Assembly: GCA_964059195.1 (NCBI GenBank)
Contig: CAXKWD010000008.1
Coordinates: 43,949,502-44,013,501, forward strand
Source of the DNA: Ectobius pallidus
Lineage: Eukaryota > Arthropoda > Insecta > Blattodea > Ectobiidae
DNA length: 64,000 nt
Direction of reading: 5' to 3'
This document shows, piece after piece, positions 32,776 through 44,083 of the stretch. Numbering within the stretch: position 1 is the stretch's first letter; every line of letters starts with the position of its first letter. Both the position numbers and the translations under genes were made by a program. The notes under the pieces are model-generated. The model did not search any database, was not told where the DNA came from, and saw only the letters and a list, made by a program, of their open reading frames with translations.

Positions 32776-34169
32776 GGCCAAAATGCGTTCACATAATCAT
32801 CTTACAAAGAGTCAGATTCTAGAATCCTATGGAAGGCTCTTCTAGAAGTTTCACGTAGCTTCCATCCAGAATAAAGGCAGAGTTAAAGATAATAACATGC
32901 TGTAATTATTCTGTAACATAAAAAATTGGTATGTGAGCATTTGCATTATAATTGTAATGTATAATTACAGAGAAATTTAATAATTTTAATGTGGTAAATA
33001 ATCAATCTATTCAAAAGCTGCTTCTATAATCAATTGCACTAATCGATATGACGCTTCTAAGTAAGCTAATGTATTCTGGCTGTAGCGCCAAGTAAATGTT
33101 AATGTGCTGTCACTCGACTTATCGATATCAGTTCGATGTCGGCAATGCAGCTTTCTGTTGCTAATTAACATTAATTACTGAATCTAATGATAATAGCTAA
33201 TAGTAACAGGAATAAATATGTAAAACCATTCCTTAGTTTATCACAATACAGAGTATAATAGATATTTTCTTTATCTAAATGTAAATAAATAGATACAAGC
33301 GTGCCAAGAATTCTGTCTGCTGGTAACTGGCATCAGTGCCATCTAGTGACTTGTATTAATACTTCATTACTAGTATTTGCTATAAATATATAATAAATGT
33401 ACGAGCTTACAAATAACTTTATATTTTCATGTTCAGATCTATAATATGACATGTTTTCTGTCTACCATTATTTTAACACATGATTAAAACAGTCTAACAC
33501 ATTTCTAAAGAACTGAATGACAGTACAGTATCGTAACAGAATTCTAGTTGCTGTACGTAGATCACTCATTGTTTATGACTGGGGTTCGGGTGTTCATGGC
33601 ATGTCATATTTTTATTTTGACCTCCATTCTCTCTGCAAACGCAAATTAAACATGAACTGCACAATTGTTATCTTAATTGGACAGTTTTTATTTTGCATAT
33701 AAAGTCATATTTTGGTCATTTTCATGGTCTTGGTCATATTTTGCCATATTTGTAATTTAAAGTCATATTTCAATTATAAATTTGGTAAAAGATCACAATT
33801 ATGCAGTGTGTGCACTAAATTGTCGACTTTTTTTCGAATAAGTGTTACGAATATTTTGGTTTTACTGTAACTGAAATGTGAAGGAACAATAACAAGTAGG
33901 CCTAATAGCATAATTACCCCTTTCTCCTTGTTGTTAACAACTTCCAATAGACATTCTTTTTAAAATATTTTCAGCTCACATTTTCAGTTGTATCTGGAAA
34001 CATTAACAGGTTAGAATTTCTTTGCAAGTAAATCTGTAAATCACCTGTAAAATTGTCAAAAAAAAATTCTCATTGAATTAATGTGATGTAATAATTTAGT
34101 GTCATTAAAAATTTTCAATTGGAATGTTTATTTTTAGAAAATACATTATTTTATGAGGTCATATTTGTA
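32776..34169. other. No gene; AT-rich with GGTCATATTT repeats
   Basis: From 33690 on, the words GGTCATATTT and AGTCATATTT recur and return at 34430..34490. They resemble the subterminal text of the hAT at 170..1682. I could not place ends. Confidence 0.4.
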
Positions 34170-34411
34170 GCACGTAAGTAAATAATGGGTCAAGTGCCAA
34201 AAATACAAAATGTGAGTTCTTGATGAAATACTGTTGTAAATACCGTAGCCAATAACATATATTCTGATCCAAGCCCCAGAGCAGAGGGAAACAGTTTTTA
34301 TAGCTGCGAGAAGATGGCGGTCATATGGAACACCAATGCTGGTGGTCAGACGTTTTGTTGATTATCTCTAAATAAGCTTTTTGGCACTTAACCCGTTATT
34401 TACTTACATGC
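34170..34411. mobile_element. Small MITE with about 35-bp inverted ends
   Basis: The left end GCACGTAAGTAAATAATGGG continues with TCAAGTGCCAAAAA. The right end reads inward GCATGTAAGTAAATAACGGG with TTAAGTGCCAAAAA. The size is 242 bp. No clear target duplication was seen and no frame is present. Confidence 0.75.
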
Positions 34412-34553
34412 CACATTTAGGATTTTAGGGTCATATTTAATCATATTTAAGGCCATGTTTTCTACATTTTTAGGTCATAAACATCTGAACTCTATTTATG
34501 ACCTTGACTGAAGTATTTCCCAGATTTTCTGCCTTTTTCTACAGTGTACAGTT

Positions 34554-36814
34554 GGGTCATTCCATGCCAAATCATCACAGCTCCCAACCCGACCATCTCA
34601 GATTTACATGAAATTCGGTAAGAAGTTAAAATACATGAAGTTGTACACACACTCAAAATTTTACCCCTCAGTGATTTACGATATTCATACAGCAGGGTTG
34701 CAAACATGACAAAAATTGTAAAATTTTCCCTTGCGTGCTCTGCAAAAATAAATCATAACTTTACTTCTAATTGAGGTAGAACCTTCATGTTGGTCTCATT
34801 TTGAAGCTAAAGGTGCATAGTTTTCATTAAAAATAGTTGCATTTCAAAATATTAATTTTTTCATTCCAAGGTCAAAAGGTGTAACCTTTGACCTTGAGTA
34901 TCTAAGAAACTGTACCTTTAATTTTATTGAAGAAAAGATATGTTAGGCAGTTAAATGCATTCTATCTATGGTACAAATTTCATTTTGGGATGGCTTTGAG
35001 AACAGGAGAAAAAAATTTCGCTATAATATAAAGTCACATGGATGACTCACTCACTCACTGACATTAATTTTTGCCCAATTTTAGATGAGCTAGAAACTTG
35101 AAATTTGGTACACGTATAGCATTTAGGCTGTAAACCACATAAAAATTCCGAAAAGGTTATTTTTTTTATTTTTAGCCCTAAAAACCCCCCGAAAAAGGGC
35201 TCGGCTCGGCTCACTGACATTAATGTTTGGTCACTTCCAGATGAGCCAGAAACTTGAAATTTGATACACTTTTAGGCTTTTTAAATTTTAGGCTGTAAAC
35301 CACAGGAAAATTCCAAAAAGTTAATATTTTTAATTATTTTTAGCCCTAAAAACTCCAGAGAAAAGGCTCGGCTCTGCTCACCGACATTAATGTTCACCCA
35401 CTTCCAGATGAGCTAGAAACTTGAAATTTGGTACACGTATAGCGTTTAGGCTGTAAACCATAGGGAAATTCCAAAAAAAATAATTTTTAATTTGTGTGGG
35501 TTTCTGCCTCGCGGCAGCTGCAGCTCTAACTCTTGACCGATTGGGTGAAATATCTAAAAATTAAGAAAATTAACTTTTTGGAATTTTTCTGTGGTTTACA
35601 GCCTGAAAGCTATATGTGTACCAAATTTCAAGTTTCTAGCTTATCTGGAAGTGAACAAACATTAATGTCAGTGAGCCGAGCCCTTTTTCGGGAGTTTTTA
35701 GGGCTAAAAATTAAAAAAATAAACTTTTGGAATTTTCGTGTGGTTTACAGCCTAAAAGCTATAAGTGTACCAAATTTCAAGTTTCTAGCTCATCTGGAAG
35801 TGGGCAAACATTAATGTCAGTGAGCCGACCCAAGCCCTTTTCGGGGGGGTTTTTAGGGCTACAAATTTAAAACAAAACTTTTTTGGAATTTTCCTGTGGT
35901 TTACAGCCTAAATGCTATACGTGTACCAAATTTCAAGTTTCTAGCTCATCTGGAAGTGGGTAAACATTAATGTCAGTGAGTAGAGCCGAGTCCTTTTTCG
36001 GGAGTTTTTAGGGCTAGAAATAATAAAAAAATTAACTTTTTGGAATTTTCCTGTGGTTTACAGCCTAAAATTTAAAAAGCCTAAAAGTGTATCAAATTTC
36101 AAGTTTCTGGCTCATCTGGAAGTGGTCAAACATTGTCAGTGAGCCGAGCCCTTTTTCGGGGGGTTTTTAGGGCTAAAAATAAAATAAATAACCTTTTTGG
36201 TATTTGTATATGGTTTACAGCCTAAACGCTATACGTGTACCAAATTTCAAGTTTCTAGTTAATCTGAAAGTGGGCAAACATTAATGTCAGTGAGTGAGTG
36301 AGTGAGTCAGCCATGTGGCTTTTTATTATAGGGAAATTTTTTTATCCTGTTCTCAAAGCCATCCCAAAATGAAATTTGTACCATAGATAGAATGCATTTA
36401 ACTGCCTAATATATCTTTTCTTCAATAAAATTAAAGATACAGTTTCTTAGATACTCAAGGTCGAAGGTTAAACTTACACCTTTTGACCTTGGAATGAAAA
36501 AATTAATATTTTGAAATGCAACTATTTTTAATGAAAACTATGTATCTTTAGCTTCAAAATGAGACCAACATGAAGGTTCTACCTCAATTAGAAGTAAAGT
36601 TATGATTTATTTTTGTAGAGCATGCAAGGGAAAATTTTACAATTTTTGTCATGTTTGCAACCCTGCTGTATGAATATCGTAAATCACTGAGGGGTAAAAT
36701 TTTGCGTGTGTGTACAACTTCATGTATTTTAACTTCTTACCGAATTTCATGTAAATCTGAGATGGTCGGGTTGGAAATTACACTTTTTTGTGATGATTTG
36801 GCATGGAATGACCC
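34554..36814. mobile_element. Foldback element, 2.26 kb, with tandem repeats in both arms
   Basis: The two halves are inverted copies with ends GGGTCATTCCATGCCAAATC on both sides, flanked by AGTT at 34550..34553 and 36815..36818 (a 4-bp duplication). The inner part of each arm is built of units of about 150-170 bp containing AGAAACTTGAAATTTGGTAC and GACATTAATG. I count three in the left arm and five in the right. There is no coding frame of known type. Confidence 0.85.
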
Positions 36815-36818
36815 AGTT

Positions 36819-37467
36819 ATCTTTAATTATTGGAGTGACAGGAATTGTACTCGTATGATAAGGAAACTGATCTTTTTGTTGGGGATTTTCTTTTAAGTTT
36901 TTTGGTGGTAAACATGAAGGGAAATGAGCAAAAATGAGGCACAGCATCTGCTGTTAAACATTTTAACCTCGAACGTTTGACATTTTTCCCTTTATTGACC
37001 AAGTTAACTTATCTGGTTTCTTTATGAAATGGTCAGAAAATTGTAAATGACAGACTATGGTCATGCACTTTCTTCCTATCTTTCTGAGGTAGGCCTATTT
37101 CTGAAAATCATTTTTCAAACTCTTAATTTAATTTCTGGAGGTGTAAAGAAGTGTCTTACCTCATTGGTTTTGTTGTAGTCCCACCTAAAACCCTGCACAA
37201 AACAATTTAGCATTTTATTTTCATTATCACATTTATCAAATTGTATTATAGTACTTAACCGAACACAACTAAACTTAGCACTACAAGCTTCAGAATACTG
37301 ATACTCTTCTATCAAACCAGCGCAATCGCCACGCCTGAGTTCTGCAATGCCACAGGTCTCCTATAGGCCTTACCAATATATTGGAAGGAAACTAAGAAAT
37401 GTCACTTTCTCCTGTACTAAAAATTCTTAAAGCCCTGTTGATTAAATGCATTAAATTTTCTTTACAG
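36819..37467. other. Presumed intron upstream of the HMMR-like exon
   Basis: No coding or repeat signal recognised. It ends in a pyrimidine-rich tract (TTTTCTTTACAG) that serves the exon at 37468. Confidence 0.5.
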
Positions 37468-37667
37468 GTTGTGCTCCACCACCAGGAAGCTATGATCCAA
37501 AATTTGATGATAAAATTAAAGGTGCAGTGATTGAAAAGAAAGGCAGATTTGTTGAAGCAAAATGCTCCTCCCAATGCAGCAACTCTGCAGAAAGCCCAGC
37601 CAATATCTCAGTAAGCAGTGGCAGTATAAAATCCACTGGGGCAAACTGTTTGCCAGTGTTCCGCACA
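37468..37667 (+). CDS. HMMR: HMMR-like exon (N-terminal region)
   Basis: This 200-nt exon has a good acceptor (TTTTCTTTACAG) and donor (CACA then GTAAGT). Read with two leftover bases at its start, it stays open to the donor and gives (G)CAPPPGSYDPKFDDKIK, then GAVIEKKGRF. This resembles the start of the hyaluronan-mediated motility receptor, where a GCAP-x-PG-x-YD motif followed by KGPV-x-x-x-K-x-x-RF occurs near residue 17. HMMR is a spindle- and centrosome-associated coiled-coil protein. The rest of the exon is low-complexity Ser/Asn. A GTAAGC at 37612 could be an alternative donor. I found no first exon upstream; TE insertions may have pushed it far away. This is the only host gene signal in the window. 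Confidence 0.65.
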
Positions 37668-37981
37668 GTAAGTACTCGTGTAATTAACTATTTTGATTAT
37701 TGTTCTGTTTATCATTATTTTATTCCATACTTCATAATTCATTTAGTGCATGCCATTAGTGGTGTACCAACATTCATTGGAGCCTGGGTCACTAATGAAT
37801 AAGGGGGCCTACCCAGTATTCACAGTTATTTATATCATTCACACAGATAAACGATAGTAAGCTGCCTAATTCATTATATTTCTGTTGACCCTGAATAAAT
37901 TATTTAATAATTTATTATTGCTTTTTTTATTTGGGATTCACATGTTCATTAAGCATTAGGCAATTTTACGTGTTTGCTTAG

Positions 37982-38032
37982 AGTACCACTACCAAGGAAA
38001 TCCACAATTCCTTTGGCCATGGTAATGAAAAG
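37982..38032 (+). CDS. Possible next exon of the HMMR-like gene (51 nt)
   Basis: The stretch lies between TTTGCTTAG and AAG|GTAGGT and is open for 17 codons, STTTKEIHNSFGHGNEK. It starts in phase 0, compatible with the end of the preceding exon. It is short, and I recognise no specific match, so it rests on splice signals and spacing only. Confidence 0.3.
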
Positions 38033-38189
38033 GTAGGTGAACTAAAATAGTTATGATTTCACAATATTATGTTATGTGCAAAAAAAAAGAAAAACAAACA
38101 ACAAACATTTAAAAGGTAGTTTAGTAATAAACTAAACACTACCTAAATTAAAAGTCTTTCTTTTTGCCTATACTCATTAAGTATTGAAA

Positions 38190-38523
38190 CTTTTTGAGTT
38201 TTTGGAAGAAATATACAGTGATGTGATACAGTCAAGTTAGATGTCAAATTAAAGCCCCTGTAATTCTAAAAAGAATGGTACAAATTTGAGCTTTCTAGGA
38301 CCAACCGTTTTTGAGTTACATGCTTTTTAATATCTCAAAACGTCCCTGAAAACTGTCATTCTGTAATTTTTCAAAAACATTTTATCTCAAAAACTATTAA
38401 GTCCAAAAAAGGTAATAATCTGCATTTTGTACCTACTCAGCTAATACTCCCTCATATTAAAAAATCGTAACAATCTGATGACTTGATGTTTGGACCATTG
38501 GTTGATTTCATGTGGAATGACCC
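38190..38523. repeat. Inverted copy of the 6621..6960 fragment
   Basis: Contains GGACCAACCGTTTTTGAGTT and ends GTGGAATGACCC, the inverse of a GGGTCATTCCAC end. Same family as 6621..6960 and related at its end to the foldback element. Confidence 0.6.
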
Positions 38524-38642
38524 ATAAATCAAAATACGATCAATACCAGGGAAGTGCCAGAAGTTGTGTGTTTAATGATTTGAAGCTGAAACTAACTAGA
38601 CAGAAGAATATCTTTCAACAACCATGAAACACTACTGGTTTA

Positions 38643-40610
38643 AAGGCATCTTATGAGGTATGTTTAGAGCTAGCTAAAAGTAACAAGTCTTTTAGGGATG
38701 GTAATGTCTATTTCCTTTCCTTCCACTTAATCTTTTAGGGATGGTGTGCTGTAAAAGTGGCATCTTCATTTGGAGATAATAAGATGGCTAAAAATTTTGA
38801 AATAGTTTCCTTTTCTCATCAGACAGGAAGTAGTAGAATTAATAATATGGGTGGTGATGTTTCAGGTTCTCTCAAGGGCATTTTGGAAAAATGTTAATTT
38901 TACTATCTAGCTCTAGATGAGAATACAGATATAGCTGAAATCAGCCAGCTCCTTATCTTTATCAGAACAACAAATGAAGAATTTGAAATTCAGTAAGAAC
39001 TGTTGAAGTTAGGAACATTAGAAACCAGCACACAAGGAATAGACATATTCAATGCACTGGATGATGTCGTTTTTAAATATGGAAGTGCTTTGGCTTTGCA
39101 GCAGATGGAGCCAAAGCAATGGTAGGTGATGAAACTGGGTTAGTAGGACTGTGTAAAGAAAAAGAACATTGGGCATGAGTATCAACAAAAACTGGAAAAA
39201 ATCCAGATTTAACAGGGCACGAGTATCAACAAAAACTGGAAAAAAAAAAAATCCAGATTTAACATCCCATCTAAATGCTTTAAACCTGAAACTACAAGGC
39301 AGAAAACAAAATATCTCCCAGCTTTATGGACATATTGAGGGCTTCTTACTATCTAGCTCTAGATGAGAATACAGATATAGCTGAAATCAGCCAGCTCCTT
39401 ATCTTTATCAGAACAACAAATGAAGAATTTGAAATTCAGTAAGAACTGTTGAAGTTAGGAACATTAGAAACCAGCACACAAGGAATAGACATATTCAATG
39501 CACTGGATGATGTCGTTTTTAAATATGGAAGTGCTCTGGCTTTGCAGCAGATGGAGCCAAACCAATGGTAGGTGATGAAACTGGGTTAGTAGGACTGTGT
39601 AAAGAAAAAGAACATTGGGCATGAGTATCAACAAAAACTGGAAAAAATCCAGATTTAACAGGGCACGAGTATCAACAAAAACTGGAAAAAAAAATCCAGA
39701 TTTAACATCCCATCTAAATGCTTTAAACCTGAAACTACAAGGCAGAAAACAAAATATCTCCCAGCTTTATGGACATATTGAGGGCTTCTTACTATCTAGC
39801 TCTAGATGAGAATACAGATATAGCTGAAATCAGCCAGCTCCTTATCTTTATCAGAACAACAAATGAAGAATTTGAAATTCAGTAAGAACTGTTGAAGTTA
39901 GGAACATTAGAAACCAGCACACAAGGAATAGACATATTCAATGCACTGGATGATGTCGTTTTTAAATATGGAAGTGCTCTGGCTTTGCAGCAGATGGAGC
40001 CAAACCAATGGTAGGTGATGAAACTGGGTTAGTAGGACTGTGTAAAGAAAAAGAACATTGGGCATGAGTATCAACAAAAACTGGAAAAAATCCAGATTTA
40101 ACAGGGCATGAGTATCAACAAAAACTGGAAAAAAAAATCCAGATTTAACATCCCATCTAAATGCTTTAAACCTGAAACTACAAGGCAGAAAACAAAATAT
40201 CTCCCAGCTTTATGGACATATTGAGGGCTTCTGCAAAAAAAAAAAAAATTAAAAAAATTAAAAATACAAATAATAATAATAATAATAATAATAACAAACA
40301 ACAACAAAAATGATGTATTGCACATTGCACTGAAGGCAAATAATATGGCACACTTCCCATCTTGTCAGCAGTTGAAAGAAGAAATAAGTGACACAAATTT
40401 TAGTATGCTTCATGAAATAATGACAGATATCAAGAAACAGTTCCAGGACAGATTCCAGGAATTTGATTCCCTAAAACCAGAACTTGCGCTGTTCGACAGC
40501 CCCATGGATATTGAAGTGAGTGAGGTGCCCTGGAAATTTGTGATCTTCAGGCAGACCCATTCTACCAGACTAAAAAGGTGTGATGTCCCTGAAAATGTCT
40601 GAAAACTGAT
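38643..40610 (+). pseudogene. hAT transposase pseudogene (ZBED/GTF2IRD2-like) with internal triplication
   Basis: Broken frames read ASYEVCLELAKSNKSF, then SNMGG-type text. Next, LDENTDIAEISQLLIFIRTT and GIDIFNALDD correspond to the first catalytic Asp region of hAT transposases. A later segment has HLNALNLKLQGRKQNISQLY. The end reads NNMAHFPSCQQLKEEISD, FQEFDSLKPELALFDSP and, after a frameshift, LEICDLQADPFYQTKK. This order matches the C-terminal half of GTF2IRD2/FAM200-type domesticated hAT proteins as I remember it. The central part between the catalytic segment and HLNAL is deleted. The piece carrying it is repeated three times (38903..40231). An A-rich, (AAT)n insert lies at 40233..40305. 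Confidence 0.75.
38903..40231 (+). repeat. Three tandem copies of a 443-446-bp unit
   Basis: Units begin CTATCTAGCTCTAGATGAGA at 38903, 39349 and 39792. They differ mainly in the length of A runs and a few bases (for example GCTTTGGCT versus GCTCTGGCT). Each unit also contains an internal duplication of GAGTATCAACAAAAACTGG. The similarity shows a recent amplification inside a dead transposase gene. Confidence 0.95.
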
Positions 40611-42240
40611 ATCTAAAGAATGTTTTCCTAAATTGCTTAAATTCTCTCTGCAAATGTTTTATACATGACAAGCATTCCAAAATCTGAAAACCCTCCAAAT
40701 GGAACTGAGGCAGTGAGCAAGAGAGACACGTCCACACTTCACAAGGCTCCACCTTGCAAAGAGCCTCCTTGCCTTGGACAGTCTGGATATGACTAAAAGC
40801 TTTTGCGGAATACAAGTATCTTCTTCCTCATGGAAGAAGATAGCTGAGCTCAGTAGGGAAGAAAGGAAATTACACTGTGTTACCACTATTGGTGCAATTA
40901 AGCCAAATTAAAGCTATATGCAGGAAAAACAAAATGCCTGCTCCTGAAAGGAAAATTGCACCCAGGAAGACTCCCACAATATTTGCACTGGGAACGCTAT
41001 TACAAAATGGAGGGTCCCTGCGCTACCTAGGTGTAGAACTCCAAGCAGGATTGACACTACATGCATTAGATAGGCTATCAGGTTTACAAGTATACAAATT
41101 ATAAAAGGCGATAAACTTACTCTGCCGTATTCGTAGCACTAATTACCATACTAATTTACTAATTAGAATAATCGGGATTACATTTCCTAAAAGTTTGGTC
41201 CTTATAACTTTTTTCACCATGTGATGGCTAGTTTAATTTTGACAAATGTTTTAATTATTGCTAAAAATGTAGAAAAATGGTTTTCCCCAGAGTAGTTCAG
41301 TTTGAAAGGAAATGACGCAATACAACAGTGAAACATCTTGCAATGTGTATGACAAGCTAGTGTAGATAATCAGATCGGAAACAGCCTATCGCGATGCTTT
41401 TTTGTTTTGTTTGGTGATAGTGAAGATATTAAGAAAGCGGATATGCTGTATCTATAGCTAATGGTCTAATAAAAATAATAATTCATCCTTACCAACAACA
41501 ATATATAATCATCCAACCAATTTATGTTTCATCTTAAAATTACAACAAATTTTACAGTGATCGGTTTTTTCTTGGGGGGGGGGGCTGGCCTTTCAGTGTA
41601 ATTTAAAATGTCTCTGAATTATATTAATGTCTGAATGTCTCTGAATTAAACTGCGGAGTACTATAATTTAGATTCTGTTAAATTGACTCCCTGGCAGAAT
41701 TTTTCCCTACTCCTAAGGTTAAATCATACAGAGTTTTTTGTACAAGTACTAGTTAGACGTAGCCTAACTGCTGTCACTCTTGACTTCAAGACAAAAAATA
41801 AAAGTTTCTGGCACTTATCGCAAGTTGTAGAAGGTGTCAGGTCTATCTGTACTTCACACCATTCTCTAGCTCTCTCTTTCTCTTTTCTCTCTTTCTCTTT
41901 TCTCTCTTTTTCTCTCTCTTTTTTCTCTCTTTCTCTCTCTTTCTCTCTCTCTATCTCTCTCTCCCCCCTCCATTTCCATTAGTGGCTGTTTGCAATCAAT
42001 GGTGGTCCATGACCACAGTCCAGAAGTCAAAACCCAGACAAGTTATCTGGCTCGGTTCTGTCTGTCTGTCTGTCTGTCTGTCGGTTGAGAAGACTCACAG
42101 TTTTCGATGAGTTATTTGTGGCTCCTTTATGGCACCACCATTCTCCTAGAGTCACTCTTCACCGTTCCCTCTGTCCTAGATAAATGGACAAATAACACTC
42201 ACTACCCACATATTCCTTCACATATGCTTGTCAAACTAGG
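40611..42240. other. Pseudogene 3' remainder, then unannotated sequence with microsatellites
   Basis: 40620..41100 may be the worn 3' end of the hAT gene. A (TCTCTT)n-like pyrimidine tract lies at 41868..41966 and a (TGTC)n tract at 42060..42082. Nothing else recognised. Confidence 0.5.
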
Positions 42241-42279
42241 TAAAAGAACACTCCCATTCCTAGACATCCAGTTGCGGTC

Positions 42280-43850
42280 CTTATAGCCCCAAGAGATTGT
42301 TCTTAACAATCTATACCTTCTATCCATTTCAGTGTGCTACAAGTCTGTCTTCGACTGTTGGGTTACCCAGTAGTCTTCATGATCTGCATGGTTTGTTGAA
42401 TATTAACTGCTGACTGACAGGTCCTCTCATTGTCAATTTCCAAGTCCAATCTCCAACTTATCTGACTGCCTTTTCAAGTTCTTGTAAACGTATGTCTCGT
42501 TCCAATAACACGCTCTTACAGAGAGACAGATGAAGTCCATCTTCTGCTATCTGCTATCTTCTTCTTATCTAGCACTGTTATATCTGGTCTATTGTAGTGT
42601 ACCGTTTTATCAGTAGTGTGTGTGTGTGTGTGTCTAATGCTCAGGAGTTAACAACGAAATCATTCTCCTTCTTGCTTCCCAATATTTAGAAGTCAGGTCT
42701 TGATAATCTTGAAGAGCTGCACACGGGGCTCAAAATCGCAGCAAAGACAACTCTTCTAGGGTTCCTGATACCCAAAATATATTAGGAGGGTGGACAAGAC
42801 GCTATAGCTAAGGAAAGCAGCTTGTCTAGGGAAAGGAAAATCCCAAAATCAAACCAAAAAATATCACTAACCTGTCATGGTGACAAGTGACTTCAATGTG
42901 GCAAACTGGGGATAAAGCTAGTAGAGTTATATCATAACCTTGATAGCTAGGTCCGAGGGACCCGCTGACCAAAGACAGGTGTGGTCCTCCAAACAGTTTG
43001 GGGGTTGAGTGTGGATGATACAACTGCCAAATCGGAAAAATATGGTGTCCATTCAAAACAGTTCATACTCTGCTCATGATTATGCTTCCCAAAGCAAAGA
43101 ATTCCGGAGTAATTTTCCCCCAAATTGGATCTCCGGGTGGGGACTGCTATGGGATATCTCTGTTTTATCAGTAACAATCGTGCGATCATAGTACAGTTTG
43201 AAATCTGCTGATTCCAGTACTGTTTCTGGGTTATATTTGTAGTAGGGTAGCTTTTCTGTTAATAAACCTCTTTGGTTGGCCAATTCTTGGAGTATGTTGG
43301 CTACTTTATTATGATGGTGGAGATAGTCAGTCTGAGACAGTGTCCTGCATGCTGCTGTTATGTGCTGGATGGTCTCTGGTTTCTCTTTGCTTCTCCTACA
43401 TTTATCGTCTGTTATTTGCACATTCTTCATAATGAATTTTTTGTAGTTTCTGGTGTTGATGACTTGGTCCTGTATGGCAATTAGAAATGCTTCTGTCTCC
43501 GGGTATAGACTACCGCTTTTCAACCAAGCGTTCGATGAATCTTTGTCGACATTATTGCGGTTGAGGTCATTGGGATATCTACCGTGTAGAGCCATGCTTT
43601 TCCATTGCTGTACTTTCTCTTCAGTTGTTTGAATCCTTTCCTCGTCCTGGTGTATGGTTTTGAGGTTAAGAGGTGTATAAGATTCATCAGCCAGGCATGT
43701 GCTTGCATGAAGGGTCGATTCTGACTTTCTTTGTTGGAAGTATGCCCTCAGGGTACTTATCTGGTTGCTATGCAAATTATTGATGTCACAGATTCCTCTC
43801 CCTCCCTCTGACCGGGGTAATGTAAGGTGTGCTGTGTTGCTACAAGTGTT
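42280..43850 (-). pseudogene. LINE ORF2 C-terminal region, broken
   Basis: The minus strand from 43850 reads SEGGRGICDINNLHSNQI and, in a 231-codon frame (43775..43080), WLKSGSLYPETEAFLIAIQD, VINTRNYKKFIMK, KPETIQHITAACRTLSQTDY and KLYYDRTIVTDKT. This is the C-terminal domain of a family of insect LINEs. The text after DKT is aberrant. At 42620..42570 the minus strand again reads DKT-VHYNRPDITVLDKKK, which is the expected continuation. So either an insert lies between 43165 and 42635, or two truncated copies are adjacent. A TG run sits at 42617..42633. Confidence 0.7.
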
Positions 43851-43882
43851 ACCAACACTCCACCTAACCTAACCTAACCTGT
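43849..43882 (-). repeat. Short interstitial telomere-like run (CCTAA)3
   Basis: CCTAACCTAACCTAACCT equals TTAGG units on the minus strand, the common insect telomere repeat. The segment is bracketed by a 13-bp direct repeat, CTGTGTTGCTACA, on both sides (about 43828 and 43879). Confidence 0.7.
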
Positions 43883-43902
43883 GTTGCTACAGTATATTTT
43901 AA

Positions 43903-43938
<36 letters not shown>
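43903..43938 (+). repeat. (ATT)n microsatellite
   Basis: About twelve ATT units. Confidence 0.95.
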
Positions 43939-43939
43939 G

Positions 43940-44083
43940 CCAGAAAGGTACTTATGAGATAGTGTGGGGGACAGGAAAATGTTATCTGCCCGTGTGTCTG
44001 TATGCACGATGACTCAAATACGCGTTATCAGATTTTCATAAAACTTGGTATGCCCATTTATAACGTCCATGGATAAGAGGCCT
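43940..44083 (+). repeat. Left part of an interrupted repeat (right part 54048..54135)
   Basis: This matches the first unit at 58418: TATGAGATAGTGTGGGGGAC, ACTCAAATACGCGTTATCAG, AACTTGGTATGCCCATTTAT and AACGTCCATGG. It breaks at GGATAAGAGGCCT and resumes at 54048, so everything between entered later. Confidence 0.75.

Noticed and set aside
33042..33127. Two ATCGATA motifs (DRE-like) as a promoter for the HMMR-like gene
   Set aside because: A few such words are expected by chance in 64 kb of this composition, and no first exon was found nearby.
41868..41966. Ser/Phe/Leu-rich frame
   Set aside because: Product of a pyrimidine-rich simple repeat.
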